A DNA stretch of 64,000 nucleotides from Sipunculus nudus (GCA_026874595.1 CM049320.1:37174214-37238213), one strand, 5' to 3'; counted from the stretch's first letter, positions 47,930 to 60,400 are shown. The notes: a model not told the origin generated them from the letters alone. Made by a program: numbers and translations.

Positions 47930-48540
47930 GTATTTGAGCAGGAGGACTGGGTGGCTGAACTCGCAATAGTTTATTAAGCATTAACTGAATTGCGATAAGC
48001 AAGGTCAGTGGCTTCTCTGCGCCAGTTAAAGACATTCTTCTGTCAATTAACGGAATTAATGCTCTCTCCTCGAGAGAAAATGTCATCAAAGCAGCAATAC
48101 TGAGCAATATAAATAGCTTCATCTGGTGCGTGTGTGTATGTGTTGGCGGGGGGGGGGGGGGGGCTGACCTTAACCTGCAGCGTGGTAAAGAGGACAGAAA
48201 TTCCCGAAACAATGGTATAGGTGGACGCGTTAATCGGCAGTCTGTAGAGTGAATGCATGAGGGTGATATAACACCGAATAAACAGTCAAAAGCCGACATG
48301 AAATTCTGCAGATAAACGTATACTTATTTATTTCAGCATTTTCAACATAGGGGTGGTTATTTCAACAAACAGTTTGAATTATGAACACATATCCAGTCCG
48401 ACAGTAGTAAATTCAATTTCTCTAGTTACAGGATAACTTTATAAGCGAAGCACTGGGCTTTGGGACTAATAGGTACATTTTGTGTACTTACCAAAAAAGC
48501 AACTCGCCTATATTTACAACTTACGCACCTCAGTCGATAA
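47930..48540. other. Unassigned, with poly-G run
   Basis: A G run of about 16 at 48148-48163. The long minus-strand frame through it encodes poly-Pro and is an artefact. Confidence 0.5.
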
Positions 48541-48970
48541 ATTCGGGCTGACAGTGCACATGTATCTAGACAATACATAGAGGTTTAACTTAAACCTCGG
48601 GCAGACAGCATATAAGTAAATACAGTGTGGATACATATCTGACTAGAAACCTCGACAAACAACGTACATTTATCTAAAATGAGCTAACCGGCCCTGTCTA
48701 CAGAACCAGGCAGAAAACACAATGCACGTGCCTGTATGACTACAGGTCCGGACAGAATGCATAAAGGTAAATACTGTGCGCATACCTGCCATACGACCGG
48801 CTGGGGAAACGCGTATACAGTGTACATACCTGTCTGTCTGCATATCCAGCCTGACGGTATGCATGTTTCTGCAGAAAAAAAAATCTTCCTTATCATAGAC
48901 CTTAATAGAAAGAATACATATATGTAATGCATTCATCTGTCTGACTGTATAACCAGGCTCAACGTATATA
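48540..48970. repeat. Degenerate tandem repeat, units about 45-65 bp
   Basis: Blocks of the type tacagtgtacatacctgtctg...ccagcctgacggtatgcat recur several times (for example 48550, 48605, 48720, 48765, 48820, 48935), with drift in length and sequence. Overlapping open frames on both strands come from the repeat. Confidence 0.5.
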
Positions 48971-48979
48971 TCGGGTATT

Positions 48980-49970
48980 CCAGAAGAATCCTCGCTTTTT
49001 TACTCATGGTATCTCGGTCGTAAATACCAGTTCCATTGAAATTTATCATAGTGTAACATAAGTGTATTATCTATATGCTTTGAAAAATAGCAGATAAATC
49101 CGATGAATATTTTAAATAGTTCAAATAATTGTACATCTTTGCGTCAGATAAATCTAAATACAAGTTTTTAATAAATATGAGTGTATTTTTAGCATTGGAA
49201 ATGCTACTCACAACCGTTTTCGTCATACAAACTTGCAAAAGAATAACGTGCTGTTAATGGGCTTGTTATATTTTGTTCTGTCTGTGATACATTCTTTGGC
49301 AGAAAAGTACAACTTCTGGGACCGTCTGTCGTTTCTACTGTTATAGCTAATCACACGTTCACGAAATAGAGGGTTTTAGGCAGATCAACGCCTACATATT
49401 TTCCTATATATTATCTATCTTCTAATACATCACAAGTCTCTAACTCAGTATATTATCCTGCATGGTTACAACCTTACAAAGTTTTTACCCTGTCAGAATT
49501 TATTAATAACATACATTAATGTAACTAAAGGGTGATATTTGTTAGGCGATCTTGGTTAGTGAAACCATAATTTTATTTAATATGAGAATATATTAATGCT
49601 GTTTCAGTTCCATTAGTTTTCTTTTGTATTAACATAATAAAAAAATTGCAATTTCATCATCATATTTCAGATTCTCCATCCCATATATTAAGGATGTCGA
49701 ATGTTATTAACTTTATTCCAAGCATTCAAGATATCGATAAATTACTGTAAATTTATATGAATACATAAAAAGACCGACTTTTTTAAATATTTGTACATGC
49801 CTGCAGGGGTATGTTTCCAGAAAAGATTTACAAAAGTAACATAGACTAGACGTTAAACTAATATTTATTGTGATTTTTGTCCAAAGAGATTCCTTAATAA
49901 TTATGGACAGAAGCCTATTATATTTCCTATATGAAAGAAGGCAAGTATAAAAAAGACTTTTCATGCATAT
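48980..49970. other. Unassigned intergenic sequence
   Basis: AT-rich, with no recognised exon or repeat. Confidence 0.4.
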
Positions 49971-49981
49971 TCTTTTTTTTT

Positions 49982-50980
49982 AGCTCAGCTGACTGTAAGT
50001 CATCTAAAATTTAGCAATCACTCTTTGTTCCGTCTGTCCGTCTGTTAACCAGGCACCAATCGTAACCGCTGGACCTGGAATCTTTTAACTTGACATCCAG
50101 AGATGTCCCTGAAAGATCTCCTTGGAAACCTTAATTTAGGTCTCTGTTACTAATATTATTCGAGCTATAGGGCTCCGAAGTATGCCCCCCCCACCCAGAA
50201 TAATGGAAAGTTTGATACAAAAGCTAAAGAATCTGGACAACTAAGGCATTGATTCCCATGATTCTTTGCATGGATATTGATCATGGAGTGTTTCATCAGT
50301 TTCTACAGACTGGTGGCACACCTGTATTTTTTTCAATTTTTTACGATTTTATTTTCTTTATTTTTGAGACCTTTAAAGATGCGATCATCTGTTAACAGGG
50401 CACAAATCGTTATAACTGGACCTAAAATCTTGTTTCTTGACATGCAAGGAGGCCCGTGAAAAGTCTCCTTGGAAAGCTAAAATTAGTTCTCTATTGCCCA
50501 TAACCTCTGAGCTATTGGGCTTATAAGCATCCCCCAGCATAATCGAAAATTTGATACCAAAGTAGGGCAGAAAATCGTAACCATTGGACCCAGAATCTTC
50601 TAACTTAGTAGTTGACTAATCAATGAACAATGAAGAGACAGAAGGCTGCATATACGCTGCATATGAAGCTCTGCATTGAAATATTAGCTGTACTGAAACG
50701 TGGTCAAAACTATAATAAATGCTACATACGTTAAATCTATAAATGTTGCAGGAAAACATTCCTCACAAAAAAAATCACTTGATTCAATAAAAAGACACTT
50801 TGTTTTGATTGCTATATATATATACTGTTTACAGGGCACAAATGGTAACGCTGGACCTACAGTCTTCTATCTTTTTAATGCAGGGAGGCAAATGAAATGC
50901 CTCCTTGTAAACCTAAAATGAGGTCTCTGTTACTCATAACCTATAAGCTATAGGGCTATAGTCCCCATCCCCAGAATAAT
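49982..50980. repeat. Diverged direct repeat array, period about 300-400 bp
   Basis: The array starts with tagctcagctgactgtaagtcatc, the inverted form of the ends seen at 21170 and 24303. The block ggcacaaatcg.aac..tggacc...atctt, then ctccttggaaacc and tctctgttactcataacct..agctatagggct, occurs near 50050, 50400 and 50835, with a partial copy near 50570. It belongs to the same interspersed family as the repeats at 20340-21170 and 23600-24303. Confidence 0.6.
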
Positions 50981-50981
50981 G

Positions 50982-50983
<2 letters not shown>

Positions 50984-51033
<50 letters not shown>
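50984..51033. repeat. (TA)n microsatellite
   Basis: A pure dinucleotide run, directly after the array. Confidence 0.9.
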
Positions 51034-51035
<2 letters not shown>

Positions 51036-51039
51036 AAAC

Positions 51040-53580
51040 ATTCAACGTGTTTGACACTCAGTAAACATGCTCCTATAAGCTGTATTGAGCACCTTTCTAC
51101 ATCGACTGTAACTCAAATACCGGTACCATTTACACACAGGTGATGATACAGTAATTAAAATGACTTAAGTGACTTAAAGAAATAAAATGACTTAAAACAG
51201 TAGCGAGTACATTTATGGTCCATGATTGTCGCACACTGTTTTAGGATTGCCAATCGGATAGATTTTCAACCTAGATGATTTTTGGTATATCCAATTGACA
51301 ACCATGGGGTTGGCAACCTAGTGTTATCATTGTTATATTTTATTTTGGAGTTACACCAAAGGTTCACCCTGAGGCAACGGCCATAAACATTTTTGTTATG
51401 ATTTCAGTACTGCTTCTAATAATTAAGCCCGCTCCATCATGCGGGAATCAATTGAGTTAAAAAAGAAAAATTGAACGAAGCTCAGCATCCAAATCAAAGA
51501 ATAATGTACTATATATATGCATTACACGGGTTTCAGTTCTTTTGTAAAACTGGTTTTAATATTTATTTAATACGTCGGAGGACGTGTTTGCGGTAGTCGC
51601 CGGTGATTTTATATACAGTGTAACACGTTGTTCAATGACAAGGTTGGCTTCATTTTAGGTTTTACATGCGTTGAAAAATTGTGAAAAACCCGATAACGTA
51701 TTTACCTGAGCGATGTATTTAATGTTCTTTTTGGTTGATTTATGTATTATGTTTACCTTTAGTAGTTTAATATGTCCCTTAACAATTTTGAGCAGTTTGT
51801 CTTGAAAATAATTAATGACCTTTCGGGGGGGGGGGGTTAACACATACGGAGATTATCTGGATTATCAAAATACACTTTACCTCAAAGGATAATATGTTCT
51901 TGTGACACCTGAAGATTCCTCCCCCCCCCCCCCCCCCCGTGAAAACCGCCCTTTAACGGACGGTTTTTTTTTCTAAGCAATTGTGACCTGGTGAATCCGC
52001 ATCAATGAAACTTGCATAGGGAAGCTTAGTAGGATCATGGTCGGGTATCGAGGTATTCCAAAGATAACATCCTACTATGTTCCAGTATTAAGAGCCGCCT
52101 TTAAATATTTTTCGTCCAGACTGGAATATCTGCATTAAAATGGTATCAGCCATCCTTAACATGTAGCCTTTAAACATATCTGTTTTACAGTCTCCTACAA
52201 TTACGGCCGTTCTCCCCCTTGCATATTTAACCGTATCTATTATCACTTAAGTTTAAGCTGACTTAAGTGTAGTTTTTCAGGAAATGGACTTAGGCAGTAC
52301 ACATTTGTTATTTCCATCAATCGTGATGGAATAAAAATAAAATCCTTACTATGAACAAAATATTCTTTTTAAGAAAGCTACTGCTAATGAATTTTGACAG
52401 TACTTTTTAGAATCTGCCCTCAGTATTTTGCCGTATTAAAACCTCCATCATTTTACCGTTTATGCGAGCGCTTCAGATTGGAGGCAGGTACATTATATTT
52501 ATCTATAATTATAGCTTAAAACCTGCATTACCAAGTCCCTCCAACTGACGTTGACCTAAGAACAGTCTTAAAATAACAATGGCTGATAATCTCCCCTAAT
52601 GATATTAGGAGGGTTTTACTCATTAACCTGGAAATAGGTACATAGTTATAAACAGTCTTATGAAAAAACCTGTGATCGATGAACAGTTGCTGAATTCATG
52701 GCAGATGCTGCAAACATATAAGGTGAAACTACAACCAAACATACAATATTTAAAGACTAGTATTTTAATTTCAGACTTACAACTCATATCAAAACGAACA
52801 GAAATGATGCAACAATTAGTTTTGGGTAACCTTTTTTACGTTGGATAACAGTGATGATTATCCATACAGTTCCACTAATATTTATGATAGTGTTTGTCTT
52901 GCTCTGCACGATTATACAAATGCTTGCTCTGCACGATTATACAAATGAACAGATTTGAGAGAACATTAGTATCAATATGATGAATTAGTAAAGTGTCTAC
53001 AAAATAAAGCATTTCTTTTAAAGACTTATTGATATAATAATATGGAAGTGGTCCGAGGCCACTTTCCCAACATGGACCCTAGCTGTATAAGTGAAAACAC
53101 ACTAAATTTTAGCCACGGTTTAATATATCCTTTCACTGGTCATCTTTCTATAACAGTGGCTACGTGCTTAAGAGAGACAAAATAAAATTATCGAAATTTA
53201 CAAAAGAAATTACATATTTTAATTGAAAAACATTATATTACCTCATATCTGCAGACAGTTTTAATAAAAAAAAGTACAAAATGTAAAATAATGAAAAATT
53301 GCACACACAAATCAAATTGTCAACAAAAAAATATATATCTCTCCGACTTTGCGGAGATATTAAATATATTAATATGAATTATATACATGTAATAACATAT
53401 CTGATTGTAGTGTTCTAATTCAACATAGACAAAACATAAATACACAAATAATGGCAGTATACGATGGATATGATTAAAAAGATTCTAAAACAAGACAATT
53501 TAATTTGAATTGAGATGACTATTTTTATAATTTTACCTATGAGTGGAAAATATTCAAGAGTCAGTTATTGCCCTTCATCT
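51040..53580. other. Unassigned region downstream of the TRIM-type gene
   Basis: No supported exon. There is a G run at 51825-51836, a C run at 51921-51938 followed by a short hairpin (gaccgtt-type arms), and a perfect 25 bp tandem pair at 52898-52947. The 3'UTR of the minus-strand TRIM-type gene should lie in the last few hundred bases. A variant signal ATTAAA on the minus strand is at 53499-53504. Confidence 0.4.
52898..52947. repeat. Perfect 25 bp tandem duplication
   Basis: CTTGCTCTGCACGATTATAC plus AAATG occurs twice head to tail. Confidence 0.95.
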
Positions 53581-53589
53581 TCTGTTTTT

Positions 53590-55467
53590 CTATATTTTGT
53601 CAAACCTAAACAGTTTTAAACATGCATGCCCATCTCTGTCTTTAAAGGTAACGTGCTCGCATACCCATAAGTATGGAAAGCATAATGCAACATCACATGG
53701 GTAATATAGCCAGTCATATATAGTCAATAAGTTTCTTCGAAAAATCCCATTTGCTGTATACTCACATATTCTGTTATTTCTCCAGTCAGCTACCAATAAA
53801 TGCCCATTTGCCGTAAATGACATACCAAGGGGGCTATGGAACTGTCCTTTTCCAGTCCCTTTCCCTCCAAACGTCACAATTTTTGCTCCTGAGTCGTCGT
53901 ATATTCCTACTTCGTGTTTGGAACGATCAACAACAATAAACTCTGGAGGAGCAAGTCTTTTCAACTTGAAACCATGAAAGTCGTTCCCGCGGAACATCTC
54001 TTTGTTGCCTGGTTTTGACAAATGACTTTGAACAACTCCTTTTTTATGCAAAGTGTATACCTTTTCTCCATCCAGGAACACGGACCAAGGGGAAGATACG
54101 TTGGGCAGATACGGAAAGGACTCCATACTTTGTGTATCTATAGTCAACTTTACCAGACTGGAACCATCTGCCTTTGCGAGGTAAACATGTTCCCCATCGA
54201 CGAAGGAAGCATAGACTTTACAGGCAGAATATAATTTGTGTAATTCTCCACTCAGGCTGACTCTGGCCATCTTTGACCCATCACTTTCACATACAATAGC
54301 AGAACCATCAGAAAGGGTGGATATCCTCCAGGGAAGGAGTAAACATTGCCCTTTTCCGCATTGTATTCTTCTGATTTCTTTTGGAACAGTTATACGTGCA
54401 TTTTGAGCAATCAGTCTAGGTATGCTACATGGCTCCATATATCCTTGAATAGCCTTCATGACATCTTCTTCGCCTTGGAGAACACACATGTATTTACTAA
54501 TATTTGGGTAATACGGAAGGGAATGTTCGGCCTCAGAAATCGATTGTGATGCTTTGTCTAAATCTGAGAACATCCTGGTAACGTTTGTTAGAAATGTTGT
54601 AATATCCGTCGTGTCTGTGTGTAATAACACATCACAATTCTGCAAAATGTCCTCTCCTTCATGTATGGTTGCATTGCAGAATTTCTGAGCCCCCTTAATT
54701 GCTGTATTGTGCCTTTCCTTATGCTGTTCTTCCACTATTTTCATTATCCTGTCTAATTCTTTCAAAATGGCATCACGCCGTTCCTTTATGTAAGTGGCAA
54801 CCGCTGTTAAATGTTTTCCCTTGTGTAATTCCGTAATCCTTATCTTTGCTTTTACATAGGCTATGGCGGATTTTACTTTACTTGCTCTTTCTTCAAGCTT
54901 CGTTTTCGTGGCAAGCAAACCATCATTGCAGTCAAGAACGTTGTGATTCGAGTGTGATCCAAGAACGACACATTTTGAGCAAAGGCCTTCCATACAGGTA
55001 ACACAAACATATTTCAGAGCACACGAGTGAATTTTACACAAAGAGTAAACAAGTTTATGTTTATTGAATAGATCAACTTCTTTATGTCCTGTGGCACATT
55101 GTTCACAGAAGCGAATGTCACAGTCAACACATAAGGCTTTCAAAGGACTTGATATTCCTTTTGCGCAGCATTTTTGACATAAAGACACGCTTTGCATTGC
55201 TGCAATCACCTCTGATGCTTCTGTCACTTTAAAATCCAACGGGAAGTCTCTAACTCCATTTGGTGGAACAGCCGAGGGCATCATACAAACAGGACATTTT
55301 ATCTCTTTATCCGAATCGAACTCAGTTTTTAGCCTAGTGCTATGCCACTCACTTAAACATTCTGTGCAGAATGAATGTTGACACATTAGTACCCTCGGCT
55401 GCCTTGCTTCCTTTGCGTTGAAACAAATTGGGCAGTGAAACAGATGAGTGGTTCCAGCTGAAGCCAT
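53590..55467 (-). CDS. TRIM-type protein: RING, two B-boxes, coiled coil, NHL-like C-terminus (625 aa)
   Basis: The RING finger is C3HC4: Cys12, Cys15, Cys29, His31, Cys34, Cys37, Cys58, Cys61. B-box 1 spans about 97-137 (CQKC, CVDC, CEQC, H128, H137) and B-box 2 about 144-175 (CKIH, CVTC, CSKC, H172, H175). A helical, charged region (about 180-300) suits a coiled coil. The C-terminal half (about 370-620) has beta-propeller-like strands, clearest at FGGKGTGKGQFHSPLG and HLLVADWRNNRI (532-570), an NHL repeat. TRIM-type proteins are usually E3 ubiquitin ligases that dimerise through the coiled coil, and the family is expanded in molluscs. The coding region is one exon with no breaks. The start is the first Met before the RING and lies 11 bases after a splice acceptor. 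Confidence 0.93.
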   Translation of the reverse strand: MASAGTTHLFHCPICFNAKEARQPRVLMCQHSFCTECLSEWHSTRLKTEFDSDKEIKCPVCMMPSAVPPNGVRDFPLDFKVTEASEVIAAMQSVSLCQKCCAKGISSPLKALCVDCDIRFCEQCATGHKEVDLFNKHKLVYSLCKIHSCALKYVCVTCMEGLCSKCVVLGSHSNHNVLDCNDGLLATKTKLEERASKVKSAIAYVKAKIRITELHKGKHLTAVATYIKERRDAILKELDRIMKIVEEQHKERHNTAIKGAQKFCNATIHEGEDILQNCDVLLHTDTTDITTFLTNVTRMFSDLDKASQSISEAEHSLPYYPNISKYMCVLQGEEDVMKAIQGYMEPCSIPRLIAQNARITVPKEIRRIQCGKGQCLLLPWRISTLSDGSAIVCESDGSKMARVSLSGELHKLYSACKVYASFVDGEHVYLAKADGSSLVKLTIDTQSMESFPYLPNVSSPWSVFLDGEKVYTLHKKGVVQSHLSKPGNKEMFRGNDFHGFKLKRLAPPEFIVVDRSKHEVGIYDDSGAKIVTFGGKGTGKGQFHSPLGMSFTANGHLLVADWRNNRICEYTANGIFRRNLLTIYDWLYYPCDVALCFPYLWVCEHVTFKDRDGHACLKLFRFDKI

Positions 55468-55477
55468 CTTAACTGAC

Positions 55478-55495
55478 CCTACAAAAAAATATAAT
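55478..55495 (-). promoter_or_regulatory. 3' splice site in the 5'UTR of the TRIM-type gene
   Basis: The minus strand reads TATATTTTTTTGTAG|GG, with the ATG 11 bases further on, so the first exon is non-coding and upstream. Two strong donor-like sites on the minus strand could pair with it: CTCCAG|GTAAGC (exon end 56278) and GTGAG|GTAAGA (exon end 58576). Transcript reads would tell which is used. Confidence 0.6.
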
Positions 55496-55499
55496 CATG

Positions 55500-58400
55500 A
55501 ATGTTTCCTGTATTACGGGGACTGGCTTATCTTTCTATAAACAGGCTTCTCTTTTTATTGCGATAAAGCCTGGCCTCGGCAAGCCTCTTATATTATGGAT
55601 TAGGGCCATTAGGTCATTAGGGCCTAGATGATAACGGCAAATAAAATCCAACGTTAGAACAATAAAGAGTACACATATGAAAAAAATGTTAAAAAATGTA
55701 TAAAGATGTATAAAAAGAATACCCCCCCCCCCCCCGATGGAAACAGTAGATATATATGATATTATATGATCAGTCAGGTTGACGGTGACGTCTCACATTT
55801 AAGAAACTGATTTGTTTTTTGCAATGAATGGTTTCTTTGATTTGCCTTATGATCTTGTTAATATTTTATGTTCCGGTCCATTACAACAAGGCCTTGCTGC
55901 ATCGGAGTTATTTGTCTATCCTCATAAAATTTACAGAGGACGTTTGATCAGGCCGACATCTGATTATAAACCATGGCCTTTGACATATAAATAGGAATCA
56001 AATTTATATTTTAAAAATGCTTTTGATTTCCTTATTCCGAGTAGATCAGGTGGCATAAATGGAATATATTGTCTGTTATTAAGTGTGAGTTATAATTGAA
56101 AACATTAAATAAAATGGTAAAGAAATATCTTTAATGGCAATAAACCTGCCAACATGAGGCATTTTTTCCTTTGATCTAACTACGTTCGAATCTACTTGCA
56201 TTACCCTCATGAGTGATGAAACTCAACTTGCATGACAATTATTAAATAATAACTCCAACCGACTGGACATAGCTTACCTGGAGACCTATAGGAAATCATG
56301 TTAAATCACACGCTGTTCGAGAGCCCTGGAAGATCCTTTGACATAACTAGAATCATTCCACTTAGTCCTAACGATAATATAATGATAATTCAGCTTAAAA
56401 GTGTAAAAGTCATCATAAATAGAAAGATATATTTTATCAAAAGCATATATAAAATAGTGTTTTTCACTTTACACATAGTTTGATAAGCACTGATCAGTGG
56501 TGATAAGCGACAAACAATATCTTCCTTTAGTTGAGCAAAGGCCACGCATATTATTGTTTCTGATTAGCGGTTGCAGTTTTTAAGGGAGTTCTTTGTCCAT
56601 TCACAAATACAACAATAAACTAAATTGCTTGATCATTCGAATATATTCATATTTGACATCCGAATTACTTCCGATTCTCCATCATAAACACAGTATTTGA
56701 TTTTATACGATTTTCCCCCGGCAATTGGTATAAGTTCTAGAATTATTCTTAACCTTTCTGTTCGGTGGTATCTATATATGCTACGCCGCGTATATATGTA
56801 GTAAAGCGAATGTTAAACCAAGCTTGGGCTCGATTATCAGCGAGAGTTTTATAACAAAGTAGCTGATACACCTTCAGTCCTGTGGCGGAGCACGCGAGAC
56901 AAATCAATTATAGCATAATGGAATTCAATATCATTTAATAATGACATTCAATCATGACATACAGTCATGGCATTCGTTCGGCTTCGCTTCGCGATTGCCA
57001 GGTATGACAGAAGCCTCGTAAAGCTTTACGTGATGCATGTCATTTCACTGGGCTATAACTTGCACGTGTTTATATTTACATGTGTAGCAATATTTAGTTT
57101 TAAATTTGTGTTAATAGGTAATTTTACGACCAATTTTATTCACACGAATTGCTTAGTTCTGACATATGTGATATAATTTGGGAATTAATAAAAACATTCT
57201 CTTTAAACATTTCACGTAACAGTGAGGAAGAACGTCAGTGAAAGAGCTTGGCACTATAAATTATCCGCTTGTTTCTAGCCAGGCATCATTTCCTGGATTA
57301 AAGTTTAGCCATGTATTTAATGAAATTGTTTTAACTCAGTGCTCACATATTAAATACTGGTAATTATATAAACCATGCTTTTGATTCTTGATATATAGAT
57401 AATCCTATGTTAATACTAAAAAAAAGTTACATGTTCGTAACTTTAATTTATTAATACAAAAGTCAATGGATGTTTGTGGCTGAAATACCAGTGGTACGAA
57501 TAATGATGATGTGGGTCAGTTTTCTTTGTTCTAGTGACCATAAGTAATGGAATCGGTCTTTCTGTAAAGTACTGAAAAATAAAATATTAGTATACAACTC
57601 TCTCATAAAACAAAACTGCATTTAAGTTTCTACATATGTAAGTTCCAATATAATAATATTTACGTGTTTTTTTTTCGAACTACAGTTCAGCTTATGATTC
57701 GTCTAAATTATATATTAGTCCTATACCTCGATCACAGTGTGTTCTTTGTGACGATAATTTACCCCTGTAAACGGGCAATAGGTGCGCCTACTTTTTACAG
57801 CCATTGGCTAGATTTAAACGTACACAGGTGAAAAAATGAGGCTTAGAAGTCCAATATGCCCTCCTTTATAGTGATTAAGTAAAAATCCTTGAGAGTCTAT
57901 TGATCTTGTGGCAAATACCTTTGAAACCTACCTGTACCTCATGCCCAATGTATGTTTATCACAGTAGTGCTCAGACTTTAACAATGTGTAGAAGGCTTAC
58001 GACAATGAAACTATATCACCAACTTATATGAAGCTTGCACGAACACAGCATATGCGTCTACTTCAGTATTGTAACGTGTTTTTATCCTGCCTACTTTGTA
58101 TTTGTGAGCACCTAATATGTTCTTGTCATTTAATATATTAACAGTTCTTTGAATAATTATCAGATGCAAACCTATTATAAATAAATAATATGAATATATT
58201 TTAACAAATCGAATGATTCTCAAGACAAACTATATTAATCACCTTAGGAAATTATTTAAGTTGGGTATAGGAAACCCTGTGACTGTATATAAAGCATACA
58301 GTTTGGAATTACCACTTTAATTAATGAATATATATTAGCTTCTTGTACAAGATGACCCTATTTTGTCATAGCCATGTGTAATATGCATAGTGCACGTGAA

Positions 58401-59270
58401 CAGTTAACCTTTACAGTCATGTGATCTAACAAAATATATCCTCATCACTATTAAGGGTACCGTATTCTTAGCTCAGAAGTGCGTCTTTTAATGGAAGCAA
58501 CTATATATCTACAGCAAAGGACCACTCTCAGTACAGATATCTAACAAAAAAGAACAAATTATGTAATCATCTTACCTCACGCAAGGTGTTGACGAGTTGG
58601 AGCCATTGCACCCGGTGATTAGTATGGAATTTGGACGAATTGTTTGTATGGGCAAATTCCATATCGGTGACTGAGGCCACACGAATTAGCAGTTTGTATC
58701 TCTGTCGAACGTTTGATTCGTGATGCATATGGAGCGTGGGATTACTATTTTGGAATGTTTAACTCTTAAGTATGAGAAACAGGTAAAATTCAAGAATTAT
58801 TCCTAGCACCGTAACTAAATATATGTTTACTTATTTTATACACAATAAAATCCCATCTCAATGAATAAATATTTAAAACAATACACTGGGCTAATGCATG
58901 CATATAAAACACCATCCGAATGCGTAATTCTCTCACACTGAACAAGATTACTGAGAAACTTAGGTTCTCGATATTTTTTTATAATCCTTTTGGCATATCC
59001 AAGGAGAATGGCATTTAATCTAAATCAAAGTCAGGACCAGTATCAGTATAAAATAGATAAACGTAATTATTTTTACATCAAAAACCATTATTGGCCGAGT
59101 AAGAACGATGAAAAAGTGAATACGCGAAAAAAAAAACATGTAAAAAAAAGAATCAAGGAATAATTAACAGCTTTTGACCATTTTACTATCTACTGAATTG
59201 TAAGTAACATATCACATATGCGATATCTGTAAAGGTATACACACAAAATAGTATATTTAATAGCTATTTT
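55500..59270. other. Region upstream of the TRIM-type gene, unassigned
   Basis: It should hold the non-coding first exon and promoter. It includes a C run at 55722-55735 and an inverted repeat at about 58619-58675 (tagtatggaatttg / caaattccatatcg). No other coding exon is supported. Confidence 0.4.
58619..58675. repeat. Short inverted repeat
   Basis: GGTGATTAGTATGGAATTTG pairs with CAAATTCCATATCGGTGAC with a few mismatches and a ~19 bp loop. It lies just upstream of the donor-like site at 58575 on the minus strand. Confidence 0.5.
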
Positions 59271-59276
59271 CAATTT

Positions 59277-59400
59277 ACAAAGGCCTTACCGTTCCTTCCT
59301 AAAAGAATATTTTCTTCATTATAACTTTAATAGCTATTTTCAATAAAAGTTATAAGAAGAAAACTATTCTTTGAGGAAGGACAGAAAGGGCTTTTGTTAA
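59277..59400. repeat. Inverted-repeat element, arms about 50 bp
   Basis: aggcctt.accgttccttcct and the AAAAGAATATTTTCTTC, TTATAACTTT arm are mirrored by AAAAGTTATAAGAAG, AAAACTATTCTTT and gaggaaggacagaaaggg. The loop is about 15 bp. It would form a long hairpin and looks like a very small MITE. Confidence 0.75.
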
Positions 59401-59639
59401 TTAAAATCTGCACACAGTTTGTACACAAATAGAAACATAAATATCAGCACTCAGGAAACATATGAAAATTTGTTAATATGGCCTAGTCTATATATGTGTA
59501 TATGCCGAGTATACACCTCTACCGCTTTTCTCTCGACAATCGTAATTGATCATTTGCTTTGGGCGCCTTATCATTGCTATTAATGTATTACACATGGTAC
59601 ACCGTACATCATCTAGGAGAACACCGGAAAGAGTACTAT

Positions 59640-59690
59640 TCTATTATTTTTATGTTAATGGGGTGGGGGTGGGGGTGGGGCGACTAAACT
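59640..59690. repeat. GGGGTG run
   Basis: Three to four ggggtg/ggggt units near 59660-59679, a possible G-quadruplex former. Confidence 0.5.
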
Positions 59691-59879
59691 GTTTGCGACT
59701 GAATTTAACTGTCGACGAATTAATTTCTATTTTGGCCTTTTCGACTGTGAGATTCTGTGCATCTATTGCCTCCGATGATAAGAATGTTCAAGTATGCAAG
59801 CCAGTTATTCTTCAGTAATAGATAGTTCTTTAAAAAGGAAGGGTAAAAGGATGACCCACTGAACCCTAACACTAATAAC

Positions 59880-60400
59880 AGGACATTAGCTTAGCAAACT
59901 TAAAGTGTGTCCTTCGCTCGTCGTCTGGCCGTTCGTAGAGAGGACACCGATAGCAACAATAGGGCCGAGCAATTAAACTTCACAGTTATACAAGTCCTGG
60001 AAGGTCAACTGTGGAAACCAAAGACAGGTCATTTTCAGCTATATCCTTTAAGTTATAAACCAGAAACATCTGAAACCAACCATGTTGACGGGTCATTTGG
60101 AAGTTCTTTGAGAAAAACAAAATTTAAACAACTCTAGACTCATAGACCATTTAAATGTAAGACCTAGACAGTTCAAACTCCCGAGGCTGACAGGATGTGA
60201 AAGTTATTCTGAGGAAACCAGACTGTAAATCACTGTCACGTTCACTGAGTCGTTGAACGAAAATCTGAGAAGCCATCATCCGTTCGCTAATAAAACACAT
60301 ATTGTAACTCTAGGACCAAGAAAGTTTACACTTCTCATGCCGACAGGTCCTGATAGAACTTCTGTGGAAACCAAAAAGAAGTGATCTATATGGAGGATAA
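59880..60400. repeat. Three diverged ~180 bp repeats
   Basis: Blocks with cagtt(c/a)a.ac.c..., then acaggt.ctg.aa..t.aactgtggaaacc, occur near 59960-60030, 60150-60230 and 60300-60385. The pattern (gtaac..tggacc..., tgtggaaaccaa) resembles the array at 49982-50980. Confidence 0.45.

Noticed and set aside
47838-48299. 153-codon minus-strand frame as a gene
   Set aside because: It runs through a 16 bp G run (poly-Pro) and a GT-rich tract, has no domain, and overlaps another frame of similar length.
51938-51980. Rho-independent terminator (hairpin plus T run after the C run)
   Set aside because: The DNA is eukaryotic. The hairpin is short and not at the end of any gene.
58578-58650. SDR-like ILITGCNGS on the minus strand upstream of the TRIM-type gene
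   Set aside because: Only the ITGC part fits. The GxG pattern is absent, and the sequence lies in an inverted repeat.
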